The notes under the pieces are model-generated. The model was given only the letters and a program-made list of their open reading frames with translations. It did not search any database and was not told the DNA's origin. From positions 1 through 64,000 of the forward strand of contig JBQJBP010000006.1 in NCBI GenBank assembly GCA_052078155.1: DNA of 64,000 nt, written 5' to 3'. The DNA comes from CAXBMB01 sp052078155 (lineage in GTDB: Bacteria; Pseudomonadota; Alphaproteobacteria; Kiloniellales; DSM-21159). The position numbers were made by a program, and so were the translations under genes. Shown in pieces: positions 56,619 to 64,000 of the stretch (position 1 is the stretch's first letter; the number at the start of each line of letters is the position of its first letter).

Positions 56619-57335
56619 ATGAGCCTGCTGTTTGAAGAGCTGGATTACCGGCCAACGCCCATCGGTGATCTGTCACTGCGCCGTCGGCGGGACCTCAAGC
56701 TGGGAAAAGACGTCATTGAGATCAAGCTGGGGGAGGAGTTTTTGATGTCTTCCCACTTTACAGCTTCCGAGATCGCCCTGGCGGAACTGGGGCTCAAAGA
56801 CCTGCTGCCCGGCACACCTCTGGATGTGATCGTTGGTGGACTGGGGCTGGGCTACACGGCACAGGCCGTGCTGGAGCAGGATCAAGTTGCCTCTTTGCGG
56901 GTGATCGATGCCCTGCAGCCGGTTATCGACTGGCACGAAAGCGGGCTTTTGCCTCTGGGGCCAGGCTTGACCAGCGATCCCCGGTGCCACTTTCAGCTGG
57001 GTGATTTCTTTGCCCTGGCGCAGTCTGAAGAGGGGTTTCAGGCGGCTGAGCCGGGCCGGAAATACCACGCCATCCTGGTGGACATTGATCATTCGCCGGA
57101 GCAATGGCTTGATCCGAACAACGCGCCTTTTTACCAGCCTGAAGGCTTGGCAAAGGTGAAACAGCACCTCCACCCCGGGGGCGTCTTCGGGCTCTGGTCC
57201 AATGATAAACCGGAAGCTGATTTTACTGCCCGGTTAGAGGCGGTTTTTGGGCGTGCTTCTGCTGAGCCGGTGGTGTTCTACAACCCCATCCAGGACTGCG
57301 ATTTCACGCAGACTGTTTATCTGGCCTGGGTCTGA
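56619..57335 (+). CDS. spermidine synthase-like methyltransferase-fold protein
   Basis: 238 aa from ATG 56619 (MSLLFEELDYRPTPIGDLSLRRRR), with GGGGA upstream. The frame opens at 56427, but the extra residues are not family-like. VIVGGLGLGYTAQAVLE is the SAM/dcSAM-binding loop, followed by RVIDALQPVIDWHESG and ILVDIDHSPEQWLDP. Polyamine transfer is possible, but the key aspartates of spermidine synthase are not all clear, so only the fold is claimed. Divergent from the XRE gene. Confidence 0.78.
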   Translation: MSLLFEELDYRPTPIGDLSLRRRRDLKLGKDVIEIKLGEEFLMSSHFTASEIALAELGLKDLLPGTPLDVIVGGLGLGYTAQAVLEQDQVASLRVIDALQPVIDWHESGLLPLGPGLTSDPRCHFQLGDFFALAQSEEGFQAAEPGRKYHAILVDIDHSPEQWLDPNNAPFYQPEGLAKVKQHLHPGGVFGLWSNDKPEADFTARLEAVFGRASAEPVVFYNPIQDCDFTQTVYLAWV

Positions 57336-57786
57336 TCCGGAGGCCCGCGGACACCGCCGGGCCTCCGGGATACTGTCCCGATCACAATTTGGTGAAACCC
57401 TGCGGGCAGTGCTGGGGTCACCCTGCTGCAGACATCATGAAAACGTCGCTGATCTGGATAACCGCCAAAAATCAGCTGGCTGATATGATTTGCCATTTCC
57501 GGAAGGTTGTGGTCCAAGTCTGCCATCAGCTGCGCGCGTAGTGGACCCATAAGGTCAGGACGCGGCTGATTGTCGGCAACGGCCCGGAGACAATTCGGTT
57601 TAAGTGGCCTCTCTTCGTGAGAGTGGTCTTACCGTGAAACTTGTTCTGGTGAACGTTGCCCTGATTTATCGAGAGCCTGGCAGTGATCTGTCTCAGGCCT
57701 TGCTCCTGGCAGCTGAACTACGCTGGCTCCCCTTACATAAACGAATTCGTCGCGGTTTTTGCCGTTCTTTCGGCCTGCGATGATCA
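57336..57786. other. gap between the synthase-like and helicase genes
   Basis: 451 bases without a gene. Contains a decayed A half-module of the repeat family (57590-57640) and the helicase leader. Weak plus-strand and minus-strand frames here have no protein character. Confidence 0.45.
57590..57640 (+). repeat. decayed A half-module of the repeat family (copy 6)
   Basis: GACAATTCGGTTTAAGTGG then CCTCTC-TTCG-TGAGAG hairpin then TGGTCTTACCGTGAA. Same start (ATCGGTTTAAGTGG) and same closing (GCGTGAA) as the A half of the 138-bp element; the terminal TAGAG is lost. Confidence 0.55.
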
Positions 57787-59460
57787 TTGAAAGTACTTTC
57801 TTTGACGACTTTTGAGTCTCTCGGCCTTGCCGAGCCCCTCCTTCGTGCGCTCTCCGCCGAAGGCTACAGCAACCCAACCCCCATTCAGGCTGACGTGGTG
57901 CCGACCATGCTGGCTGGCGAAGATCTGGTGGGCATTGCCCAAACCGGTACAGGCAAAACTGCCGCCTTTACCCTGCCACTGCTGCACAAAATCGCTCAGC
58001 AACAACCCAAACGGCACCCCAAAAGCTGTGGTGCCCTGATCCTGGCGCCGACCCGTGAACTGGCCGCCCAGATCGCTGAATCCATCGAAACCTATGGCCG
58101 CCACATCCGCCACTCCGTTGCCGTTGTGGTCGGCGGTGTCAAAGCCAACCCACAGATCCGGGCCATGTCCCGTGGGGTCGACATCCTGGTGGCAACGCCT
58201 GGACGCCTGGAAGATCTGCAGGCCCAGGGGGCCATCTGCCTCGATCACACCGATACGGTCATCCTCGATGAAGCCGATCAGATGCTGGACCTGGGCTTTC
58301 TGCCTGCCATCCGGCGGGTGATGAAGCTGCTGCCGCGCCAGCGTCAGACGGTTTTGCTCTCCGCCACCATGCCCAAACAGATCCGGCGCCTGGCCGACGA
58401 CTTCCTGACCTCCCCGGCTGAAATTGCCGTGGCACCGGCGTCCCGACCCATTGACCGCATCGACCAGACGGTGATGCATCTGGACCGGCCCGGGAAAAGG
58501 GAGAAGCTGGTTGAGCTTCTCCGCCCGAGCGAGGTGGAGCGGGCCATTGTCTTTACCCGCACCAAACGCGGCGCCGACCGGGTCAGCCGGCAGTTGCAGG
58601 CAGCCGATCTGACTTCCGCAGCCATTCATGGCAACAAGAGCCAGGGGCAGCGGGAACGGGCGCTGGCCGCTTTCAAAGACGGCAGCGTAAAGATCCTGGT
58701 GGCGACTGACATTGCCGCCCGGGGTATTGATGTGGAGGCTGTCTCCCACGTTGTGAACTTCGAGCTGCCCAATGTGCCGGAAGCCTATGTGCACCGGATC
58801 GGGCGCACGGCCCGCGCCGGAACCTCCGGCGTGGCGGTGTCTTTCTGTGATGATACGGAACAGGATCAGCTGAGAGACATCGAGAAGCTGATCGGTACAA
58901 AGATCCCGGCCATTGGAACGCCCATTCAGGCGGATCCCGATGCGGAGAAGACCAAAGGCAAATCCTCTGGCCGGGGCGGTCGCGGGGTGCGTGCCGGAAA
59001 CGGCAAGCAGACCGAAGGTCCGGCCCGCGCTGCCAAGGGCCGCCGTCGCCAGACTCCAGCGCAGGCGGAACGGGCGTCAGCTCAACGAGCAGAGCGTGAC
59101 CGGGCCAGAGATGAGGCGCTGAAAAAGAACAAAGGTTCTGGCTCACAGGCGTCTCAGGGCAACAAACAGGCCCAAAGCACGTCTCAGAAGACGACCCAGA
59201 AAACGCCACAGAAAACGCTGCTGCCTGACACCAAGCCCTCCCGGGATGGTCAGACGGTCAAGACCGCCGCGGGCAGGAAAAAAGGCAAAGGTAACTTTGC
59301 CAACAATGGAACGCGGCCATCAAAGGGCGCTGGGGCTTCCGGCCCGTCTGCTCAAAGCGGCCGGGGCAACCGGCAAGGCCAGGGGCAGGGGACCGGGCAG
59401 GCTCGAGGTCAGAAGAACAAAGGTTACCGCTCAGGCGGTGCCCGGAAGGCCGCAGCTTAG
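57787..59460 (+). CDS. DEAD-box RNA helicase, RhlE-like
   Basis: 557 aa. Q-motif FESLGLAEPLLRAL...PTPIQ, Walker A AQTGTGKTAA (51-60), PTRELAAQI, DEAD (161-164), SAT (192-194), ATDIAARGIDV and HRIGRTARAG. A low-complexity basic tail of about 180 residues (K, R, G, Q, S) follows and probably binds RNA. Start is TTG 57787 or TTG 57802; no ATG is available. Unwinds RNA in ribosome assembly or cold adaptation. The TAG stop (59458-59460) is the first three bases of a 138-bp repeat. Confidence 0.9.
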   Translation: MKVLSLTTFESLGLAEPLLRALSAEGYSNPTPIQADVVPTMLAGEDLVGIAQTGTGKTAAFTLPLLHKIAQQQPKRHPKSCGALILAPTRELAAQIAESIETYGRHIRHSVAVVVGGVKANPQIRAMSRGVDILVATPGRLEDLQAQGAICLDHTDTVILDEADQMLDLGFLPAIRRVMKLLPRQRQTVLLSATMPKQIRRLADDFLTSPAEIAVAPASRPIDRIDQTVMHLDRPGKREKLVELLRPSEVERAIVFTRTKRGADRVSRQLQAADLTSAAIHGNKSQGQRERALAAFKDGSVKILVATDIAARGIDVEAVSHVVNFELPNVPEAYVHRIGRTARAGTSGVAVSFCDDTEQDQLRDIEKLIGTKIPAIGTPIQADPDAEKTKGKSSGRGGRGVRAGNGKQTEGPARAAKGRRRQTPAQAERASAQRAERDRARDEALKKNKGSGSQASQGNKQAQSTSQKTTQKTPQKTLLPDTKPSRDGQTVKTAAGRKKGKGNFANNGTRPSKGAGASGPSAQSGRGNRQGQGQGTGQARGQKNKGYRSGGARKAAA

Positions 59461-59595
59461 AGTCAAATCGGTTTAAGTGGAATCGCTACGTGATAACGCT
59501 TAGAGCGTGAATCACCCTCTAGCAGGTTTAGAAGAGGCTTATTGACGTCTTATTTGAAATCACCTCGTGATTCCAAACACGACGATAAGACTCTA
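59458..59595 (+). repeat. 138-bp stop-codon repeat, A-A' mosaic (copy 7)
   Basis: TA-to-TA 138 bp. The left about 60 bases match the A half of the 51004 copy almost exactly. The right half is a second, diverged A-type module in inverted orientation (reading back from the end: TAGAGTCTTATCGTCGTG, TTGGAATCACGAGGTGATT, AAGCCTCTTCTAAACC). The whole element is therefore a long palindrome. Its first TAG is the helicase stop codon. Confidence 0.85.
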
Positions 59596-59613
59596 GCGAC
59601 AGCTTTCTAAGAT

Positions 59614-60063
59614 TCAGCGCAGTTTTAACAGCAGGCGGGCAAAGTCCTTTGCCTCCTGCTGGCTGAGTTTTGCGGCAAAGTGGCGGGCAATGGCCTGCTG
59701 ATAGGCTGGCCAGATGTCCTGTTTTGCCGCCTTCCCCTGTTCGGTGATCTGAACCAGAAACCCCCGACCATCATCTGCGCAGGGCAGGCGACGGATCAGG
59801 CCGGCCTTATCCATCCGATCGATCAGGCGCGACAGATTGTATTGCGACAGCAGCATTTCCTGCTGCAACTCGTAGGGGCGAAGTCCCTGGTCTTCATGGT
59901 GTTCCCGCCCCAGTTCCAGCAGCAGGTCGTACCAGACCAGCGGGGGGTGACCGGCGGCCTTCAGATCCTTTTCCACTTTCCCCAGAAGATCCTGAGAGGT
60001 CCGTACCAGACGGGCCCAGGCGGTGATCTGTTCTTCGGTGGGAAGGAGAGTGTCGTTAGTCAT
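59614..60063 (-). CDS. MarR-family transcriptional regulator
   Basis: 149 aa winged helix. The DNA-binding part is RPYELQQEMLLSQYNLSRLIDRMDKAGLIRRLPCADDGRG (split over 80-120). Divergent from a glutathione transferase gene; two copies of a TAGATGCA-N2-TGCAT palindrome lie between them, so autoregulation and repression of the transferase are likely. Effector unknown. Confidence 0.88.
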   Translation of the reverse strand: MTNDTLLPTEEQITAWARLVRTSQDLLGKVEKDLKAAGHPPLVWYDLLLELGREHHEDQGLRPYELQQEMLLSQYNLSRLIDRMDKAGLIRRLPCADDGRGFLVQITEQGKAAKQDIWPAYQQAIARHFAAKLSQQEAKDFARLLLKLR

Positions 60064-60080
60064 GCGCTGCTTGTACCAGT

Positions 60081-60097
60081 TAGATGCAAATGCATCA
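60081..60097. promoter_or_regulatory. MarR operator, site 1
   Basis: TAGATGCAAATGCATCA, with GATGCA/TGCATC a perfect dyad, 18 bases before the MarR start codon. Confidence 0.6.
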
Positions 60098-60100
60098 ACC

Positions 60101-60129
60101 TTGACAAATTGTGAGTACGCGCCATTTTA
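60101..60129 (+). promoter_or_regulatory. glutathione transferase gene promoter
   Basis: TTGACA (60101-60106), 17-base spacer, ATTTTA (60124-60129) as -10. Operator site 2 overlaps the -10, the geometry of a repressor that blocks RNA polymerase. Confidence 0.55.
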
Positions 60130-60145
60130 ATGCAACTGCATCTAA
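60126..60145. promoter_or_regulatory. MarR operator, site 2
   Basis: Reverse complement reads TTTAGATGCAGTTGCATTAA, the same TAGATGCA-N2-TGCAT pattern as site 1, overlapping the -10 of the transferase promoter. Confidence 0.6.
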
Positions 60146-60158
60146 ATGGAGTCTGCTT

Positions 60159-60956
60159 ATGAATTCCACACCCGCCAGTTCTTCTCTGTCTCCCCTCCCT
60201 TCCCCCGGACAGACGGGAATGCCAACCCTCGACCGCTCGCGGGAAACGAGCCCCTTGGAGATGGACCAGCAGTCACTCACATTGGTGAGCTATGACCTCT
60301 GTCCCTATGTTCAGCGCGCCGCCATTTCTCTTCTGGAAAAGAATGTGCCCTTTAACAGGGTGAGCGTTGATCTGGCGGATAAACCCCAGTGGTTCCGGGA
60401 CATCTCGCCGCTTGGCAAGGTGCCCCTGTTGCTGGTTCAGCAGCAGGAAAAGCAGGAGGCGATTTTTGAATCAGCCGTCATTCTGGCCTACCTGGAAGAA
60501 ACTCAACCCCAACCGCTTTTGGCTCCAGATCCCATTGCGCGGGCCCGGCAGCGGGGCTGGATTGAAGTGGGATCCACGATCCTGAACGGCATAGGAGCTT
60601 TCTATTCAGCCGGATCAGAAGAAGCCCTTTTGACAAAGGCCTCAGATCTCAAGCAGATGTTCCGGCGGGTCGATGCGCAGCTGGCTCAGCGGCAGGTCAC
60701 TGGCCCCTGGTTCCAGGGCTCAGACTTTTGCCTGGTTGATGCGGTTTACGGGCCGGTCTTTCGCTACTTTGATTGCTTTGATCGCATCGCAGATTTCGGG
60801 ATTCTGAAGGGGCTGAACCACCTGTCGGACTGGCGGAAAGCCCTGTCAGAACGCCCCTCTGTACGCCAGGCTGTATCTCCTGATTTCTCTGAAAAACTCT
60901 GGGCCTTCCTAAGAAAACGCGGATCGGCCTTAAGCCGGATGATGCCGGCAGAGTGA
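60159..60956 (+). CDS. glutathione S-transferase family protein
   Basis: 265 aa from ATG 60159, with GGAG 7 bases upstream and downstream of the promoter (the open frame to 60111 would start inside it). Thioredoxin-fold domain (about 40-115; SYDLCPYVQRAAISLLEK, ISPLGKVPLLL, AIFESAVILAYLEE) with CPYVQR as the active site, then the helical domain. The first about 35 residues are a Ser/Pro-rich extension. Detoxifies electrophiles or acts as a dehalogenase/reductase; probably induced by a substrate of the MarR regulator. Confidence 0.88.
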   Translation: MNSTPASSSLSPLPSPGQTGMPTLDRSRETSPLEMDQQSLTLVSYDLCPYVQRAAISLLEKNVPFNRVSVDLADKPQWFRDISPLGKVPLLLVQQQEKQEAIFESAVILAYLEETQPQPLLAPDPIARARQRGWIEVGSTILNGIGAFYSAGSEEALLTKASDLKQMFRRVDAQLAQRQVTGPWFQGSDFCLVDAVYGPVFRYFDCFDRIADFGILKGLNHLSDWRKALSERPSVRQAVSPDFSEKLWAFLRKRGSALSRMMPAE

Positions 60957-61107
60957 TGAGAACTGAGGTCGATCTGTAAGGTCAGGGCCGTTAAACACTT
61001 GCGTCTGAGATCTGCCCCTTACAGGCATGCGCCCCTGCAAAACCTGCGCGTTTGAGGGGAGGGCGCTCAGAATTGAGGCTTTGGGAGGCTGTGGGATTTC
61101 TATATAG

Positions 61108-61133
61108 TTGACTTTGTCAATTAAATGATTGAC
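61108..61133. promoter_or_regulatory. overlapping palindromes before the MarR-GNAT gene
   Basis: TTGAC-TTT-GTCAA (61108-61120) overlaps GTCAAT-TAAATG-ATTGAC (61116-61133), 12 bases upstream of the ATG. Probably the operator for the MarR part of the encoded protein. Confidence 0.55.
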
Positions 61134-61144
61134 GTTATCCTTTA

Positions 61145-62104
61145 ATGGAGGATGACATGCCACAAAGTGCCAGCCACAGCCCTGAGGTTTCAGCCGAACA
61201 GATTGCCACGGTTCGGCAGTACAACCGCTTCTACACTCGCCAGATCGGTTTGCTGAATGAGGGCATACACAAAAGCAGCTACTCCCTGGCCCAGGCCCGG
61301 ATCATTTATGAACTGGCTCACTGTGCGAAGGCGACGGCCAGTGATCTGGCCCGGGACCTGGCCATGGACGCGGGCTACCTCAGCCGCCTCGTCAAAAAAC
61401 TGCTCAATCTCGGTTTGCTGGAGCGGGAACAGTCAGCCAATGACGGTCGGCAGTTTCAGCTGTCGCTGAGTCCGGAAGGGCGGGCTGTTTTCGCTGAGCT
61501 GAACCAGAGCTCGAAGAATGAGATTAGGGAAACGCTGACTGACATTCCTGTGGGGGAACGCGACCAGCTGGTGCGGGCCATGCAGAGCATTCAGGACATC
61601 CTGGGGCAGGGGCCGGAGCCAAAGGTCCCTTATATCCTGCGGGATCCGCAGCCGGGTGATTTCGGCTGGATCATTCATCGCCAGGCCCTGCTTTATCATC
61701 AGGAGTATGGTTGGGATGAGACCTTTGAAGGGTTGGTGTCGGAGATCATGGGCAGCTACATCCAGAATCACGATCCCAAATGGGAGCGCTGTTGGGTGGC
61801 GGAGCGTCATGGGGAGGTCATTGGCTCGATCTTCTGTGTGAAGGAATCCGAAACCGTTGCCAAACTCCGGCTGCTTTATGTGGATTCCCGGGCCCGTGGC
61901 CTGGGGGTTGGCTCCCGCCTGGTGGATGAAGTGATCAGGTTTGCACGGGCCAAGGGGTACAAGAAGCTCACTTTCTGGACCAATGATATTCTGGTGTCGG
62001 CCCGGCGGATTTATCAGGCGGCGGGCTTTGAACTGGTGGAGGAGTCCCCGCACCATTCCTTTGGCAAGGATCTGGTCGGACAAATCTGGTCCATGGACCT
62101 CTAA
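61145..62104 (+). CDS. MarR-GNAT fusion protein
   Basis: 319 aa, N-terminal MarR winged helix (about 20-150; ATASDLARDLAMDAGYLSRL, then VKKLLNLGLLEREQS) joined to a C-terminal GNAT acetyltransferase (about 165-319; LRLLYVDSRARGLGVGSRLV with the R-x2-G-x-G acetyl-CoA loop, then FWTNDILVSARRIYQAAGF). Fusions of this sort act as regulators or acetylate small amines. Start could be M5 (61157). Preceded by overlapping palindromes suggesting autoregulation. Confidence 0.9.
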   Translation: MEDDMPQSASHSPEVSAEQIATVRQYNRFYTRQIGLLNEGIHKSSYSLAQARIIYELAHCAKATASDLARDLAMDAGYLSRLVKKLLNLGLLEREQSANDGRQFQLSLSPEGRAVFAELNQSSKNEIRETLTDIPVGERDQLVRAMQSIQDILGQGPEPKVPYILRDPQPGDFGWIIHRQALLYHQEYGWDETFEGLVSEIMGSYIQNHDPKWERCWVAERHGEVIGSIFCVKESETVAKLRLLYVDSRARGLGVGSRLVDEVIRFARAKGYKKLTFWTNDILVSARRIYQAAGFELVEESPHHSFGKDLVGQIWSMDL

Positions 62105-62453
62105 TGTCACACCGCTTTCTGTTGCCCCGCTGTGTGAGCGTTTTCAACGCGTGACGCACTTGGCTGAGAATAAGAGGGGGATACAGGGGGATGCAGGGGC
62201 AGGTTTGACGCGGACCACGATGCGCTCCGGCAGAGGGATCACGCTCTCGCCGCGGGCGCAGTGCCCCTCGTTTTCTCGGAGATCTTTTTGCCTGGTGGGG
62301 CGCCTTTAGGTGCCAAATCTGCAACCGACGCGGTGCAAGGTTCACCGTCCAACAGAGCCGGGAGGTTGTGCCCGACTGGTTCCTGATTAAAAAGCGGCTT
62401 TTTCGGTGGAGATGGGGTTGGTCCCCTTAGCGCAGGCCTTTGGATTGGTAACC
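62105..62453. other. gap before the DMT transporter gene
   Basis: 349 bases without a convincing gene. Holds a small hairpin GGCGCC-TTTA-GGTGCC (about 62300) and AAAAAGC-G-GCTTTTT (about 62389-62403). A GTG/ATG-initiated extension of the transporter frame covers the last 48 bases. Confidence 0.4.
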
Positions 62454-63422
62454 ATGATTGACAGCGAACGGACAAAGATCAGATGGGCGCTGATGGCCGC
62501 GGCGGCAACCGGTGTGCAGGTGGGGGCGGCCATGGTTGCCAGCCGCTATGTCATTGCTGAAATCCCACCAGCGTCGTTGGCTCTGCTGCGTTATGTCATC
62601 GCGCTGCTGTTCCTTTTGCCTTTTCTGCCCTATCGCGCCTGGCCCCGCATGCCGCTGAAGGATCTGGCCGTCGTTATGCTGTTGGGCATGCTGCAGTTTG
62701 GCTTGCTGATCTTTCTGCTGAATTTTGGCTTGCGGTTCATCGCGTCCGGTCAGGCAGCACTGCTCTTTGCCACCTTCCCCCTCATGACCATGGTGGTGGC
62801 CGCGGCCTTCGGGCGTGAAGCCTTGGGCTGGGCAAAGAGTTTGGGTGTCATGCTGTCTATTCTGGGGGTCGGGGCCGTGGTCCACAGCGATCTGCTGTCG
62901 GGAGTTAGTCTGACGGCCCATCCTCAGGGCTGGCTGGGTGTGCTGGCGGTCCTGGGGGCGGCTTTGACCGGGGCGGTGTGCTCCGTTTTCTACGGGCCCT
63001 ATCTCAATCGCTACGCGACCCTGCCGCTGGCCTTTCTGGCCATGGCGGGCTCAATACTGGCCTTGGGCTTGGCAGCCTGGACTGAAGGGTTTTTCGCACA
63101 CCCCATAATGCTGTCGGCCCCGGGCTGGGGAGCTGTGCTGTTCATTGGCGCCTCCAGCGGCATCGGGTACCTGCTCTGGCTTTATGCGCTGGCCCATGCC
63201 TCTCCCACGAAGGTGACCATTTTCCTTTCGCTCAGCCCCCTGACCGCTGCGGTGCTCGGTGTCCTGCTGCTGGGTGAGTCATTTACGGTGGCGCTGGCTT
63301 TCGGCCTGCTGGGTGTTGTCAGTGGCTTGTGGGTCGCAACCCGGGTCTCAGGAAACTCTGAACAAAAGGGCCAGAGCACCGGGGGCAAACCAGGACTGGA
63401 AAGACGAGCGGACAAAGGTTAA
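62454..63422 (+). CDS. DMT-superfamily (EamA) transporter
   Basis: 322 aa from ATG 62454 (MIDSERTKIRWALMAAAA); earlier starts at 62406/62412 would add residues not typical of the family. Ten membrane segments in two EamA repeats, the first ending near FPLMTMVVAAAFGREALG and the second near SLSPLTAAVLGVLLLGE. Probably exports metabolites such as amino acids. It follows the MarR-GNAT gene, which may or may not control it. Confidence 0.88.
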   Translation: MIDSERTKIRWALMAAAATGVQVGAAMVASRYVIAEIPPASLALLRYVIALLFLLPFLPYRAWPRMPLKDLAVVMLLGMLQFGLLIFLLNFGLRFIASGQAALLFATFPLMTMVVAAAFGREALGWAKSLGVMLSILGVGAVVHSDLLSGVSLTAHPQGWLGVLAVLGAALTGAVCSVFYGPYLNRYATLPLAFLAMAGSILALGLAAWTEGFFAHPIMLSAPGWGAVLFIGASSGIGYLLWLYALAHASPTKVTIFLSLSPLTAAVLGVLLLGESFTVALAFGLLGVVSGLWVATRVSGNSEQKGQSTGGKPGLERRADKG

Positions 63423-63463
63423 CTTCTGTTCTGGCTGATAAATCAGGGAGATAGGCAGGGCAG

Positions 63464-64000
63464 ATGGGAAAACTGAAGCAGGAAGTATCGACAATTGTCG
63501 GCTATTTGCTTTTTGGGGGTGTTGCTGTCTATGGCGACGCGCTCATACCCACGGCTTTGCCGGGTTATCTCGCTGCCCTGGTTTTTGTTCTGCTGTTCAC
63601 AGTCATGCTCTGGCTGGCTTTTTCCGTGGTCCGTCATGCGGAGTGCCTGGCGGAGCTTCTCGGGGAGCCTTACGGAACGCTGATCCTGACCCTTTCAGTG
63701 ATCGGTATTGAGGTGGCACTGATTTCCTCTGTCATGATCACCGGTGCAGACCGTCCCACCCTGGCGCGGGACACCATGTTTTCTGTGGTCATGATCGTTC
63801 TGAACGGTCTGGTGGGGCTCAGTCTTGTAACCGGCGGGCTGAAGCATCGCTTTCAGGACTACAATCTGAAAGGGGCCAACGCCTATCTTGCTGTGTTGAT
63901 CCCTTTGGCGGTCCTGACCCTGGTGCTGCCACGGTTCTCCCATTCGGCCCCGGGAGGGGAGATGTCTCTTTTGCAGGCAGGCTTCTTCATCGTGATGTCC
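63464..64000 (+). CDS. calcium/proton antiporter (partial)
   Basis: ATG at 63464; 179 residues are visible and the frame runs off the end of the window. Hydrophobic helices and LAELLGEPYGTLILTLSVIG, EVALISSVMITG, PTLARDTMFSVVMIVLNGLV and GANAYLAVLIPLAVL match ChaA-type cation/H+ exchangers (CaCA superfamily, alpha-1 repeat with the acidic ion-site residue). Pumps calcium or sodium/potassium out of the cell. Truncated by the window, not by mutation. Confidence 0.88.
   Translation, partial: MGKLKQEVSTIVGYLLFGGVAVYGDALIPTALPGYLAALVFVLLFTVMLWLAFSVVRHAECLAELLGEPYGTLILTLSVIGIEVALISSVMITGADRPTLARDTMFSVVMIVLNGLVGLSLVTGGLKHRFQDYNLKGANAYLAVLIPLAVLTLVLPRFSHSAPGGEMSLLQAGFFIVMS

Overview
The window is GC-rich DNA from an alphaproteobacterium. 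The evidence is a complete ribosomal RNA operon in the order 16S, tRNA-Ile(GAT), tRNA-Ala(TGC), 23S, 5S, tRNA-fMet, alphaproteobacterial-type rRNA ends, glnT/glx genes of the type known from rhizobia, and many TRAP and CoA-dependent catabolic genes. The rRNA looks closest to marine Rhodospirillales/Kiloniellales/Sneathiellales-like lineages, but I cannot fix the family from sequence reading alone. Layout: 1-5.9 kb is the rrn operon. At 6.1-10.2 kb a sulfotransferase faces a gmd-fcl-galE operon for GDP-L-fucose and UDP-galactose (surface polysaccharide supply). At 10.6-16.3 kb lie a two-component system, a G-rich 14-bp tandem repeat, a LysR regulator divergent from a PACE efflux pump, and an endonuclease/exonuclease/phosphatase-fold protein. 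From 16.4 to 48.7 kb runs a very large catabolic region: acyl-CoA synthetase, four CaiB/BaiF-family proteins, a complete TRAP transporter with an IclR regulator, four acyl-CoA dehydrogenases (one pair PimC/PimD-like), three MaoC hydratases, three SDRs, two PaaG-type crotonases, a CoA-transferase, an acyl-CoA synthetase with a shortened ATP-grasp half, a CitE-like CoA ester lyase and a thiolase-DUF35 pair. A class I aldolase and a multi-pass membrane protein of unknown function are embedded in it. At 49.2-51 kb is a secreted M19-dipeptidase-like protein, and at 51.2-56.4 kb an XRE-cupin regulator with glxB-glxC-glxD-glnT. The end holds a spermidine-synthase-like protein, a DEAD-box helicase, MarR/GST and MarR-GNAT regulators, a DMT exporter and a truncated Ca2+/H+ antiporter. 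How the genes work together (inference): TRAP import of an organic acid, CoA activation by CaiB-type transferases or ligases, desaturation by acyl-CoA dehydrogenases, hydration by MaoC/crotonase proteins, oxidation by SDRs and cleavage by the thiolase-DUF35 pair or the CoA ester lyase. The 40.2-48.7 kb set has the same protein families as the benzylsuccinate (bbs) beta-oxidation operon, which hints at a substituted succinate or other dicarboxylate. Recurring GTTCG/CGAAY-type half-sites in five promoter gaps suggest shared control. The most unusual feature is a dispersed non-coding palindromic element. Three copies are exactly 138 bp between terminal TA dinucleotides, with further partial or diverged copies. 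In five of six places with a recognisable end, that terminal TA is the TA of a gene's TAG stop codon. This looks like a TA-targeting miniature element that settles harmlessly at stop codons.
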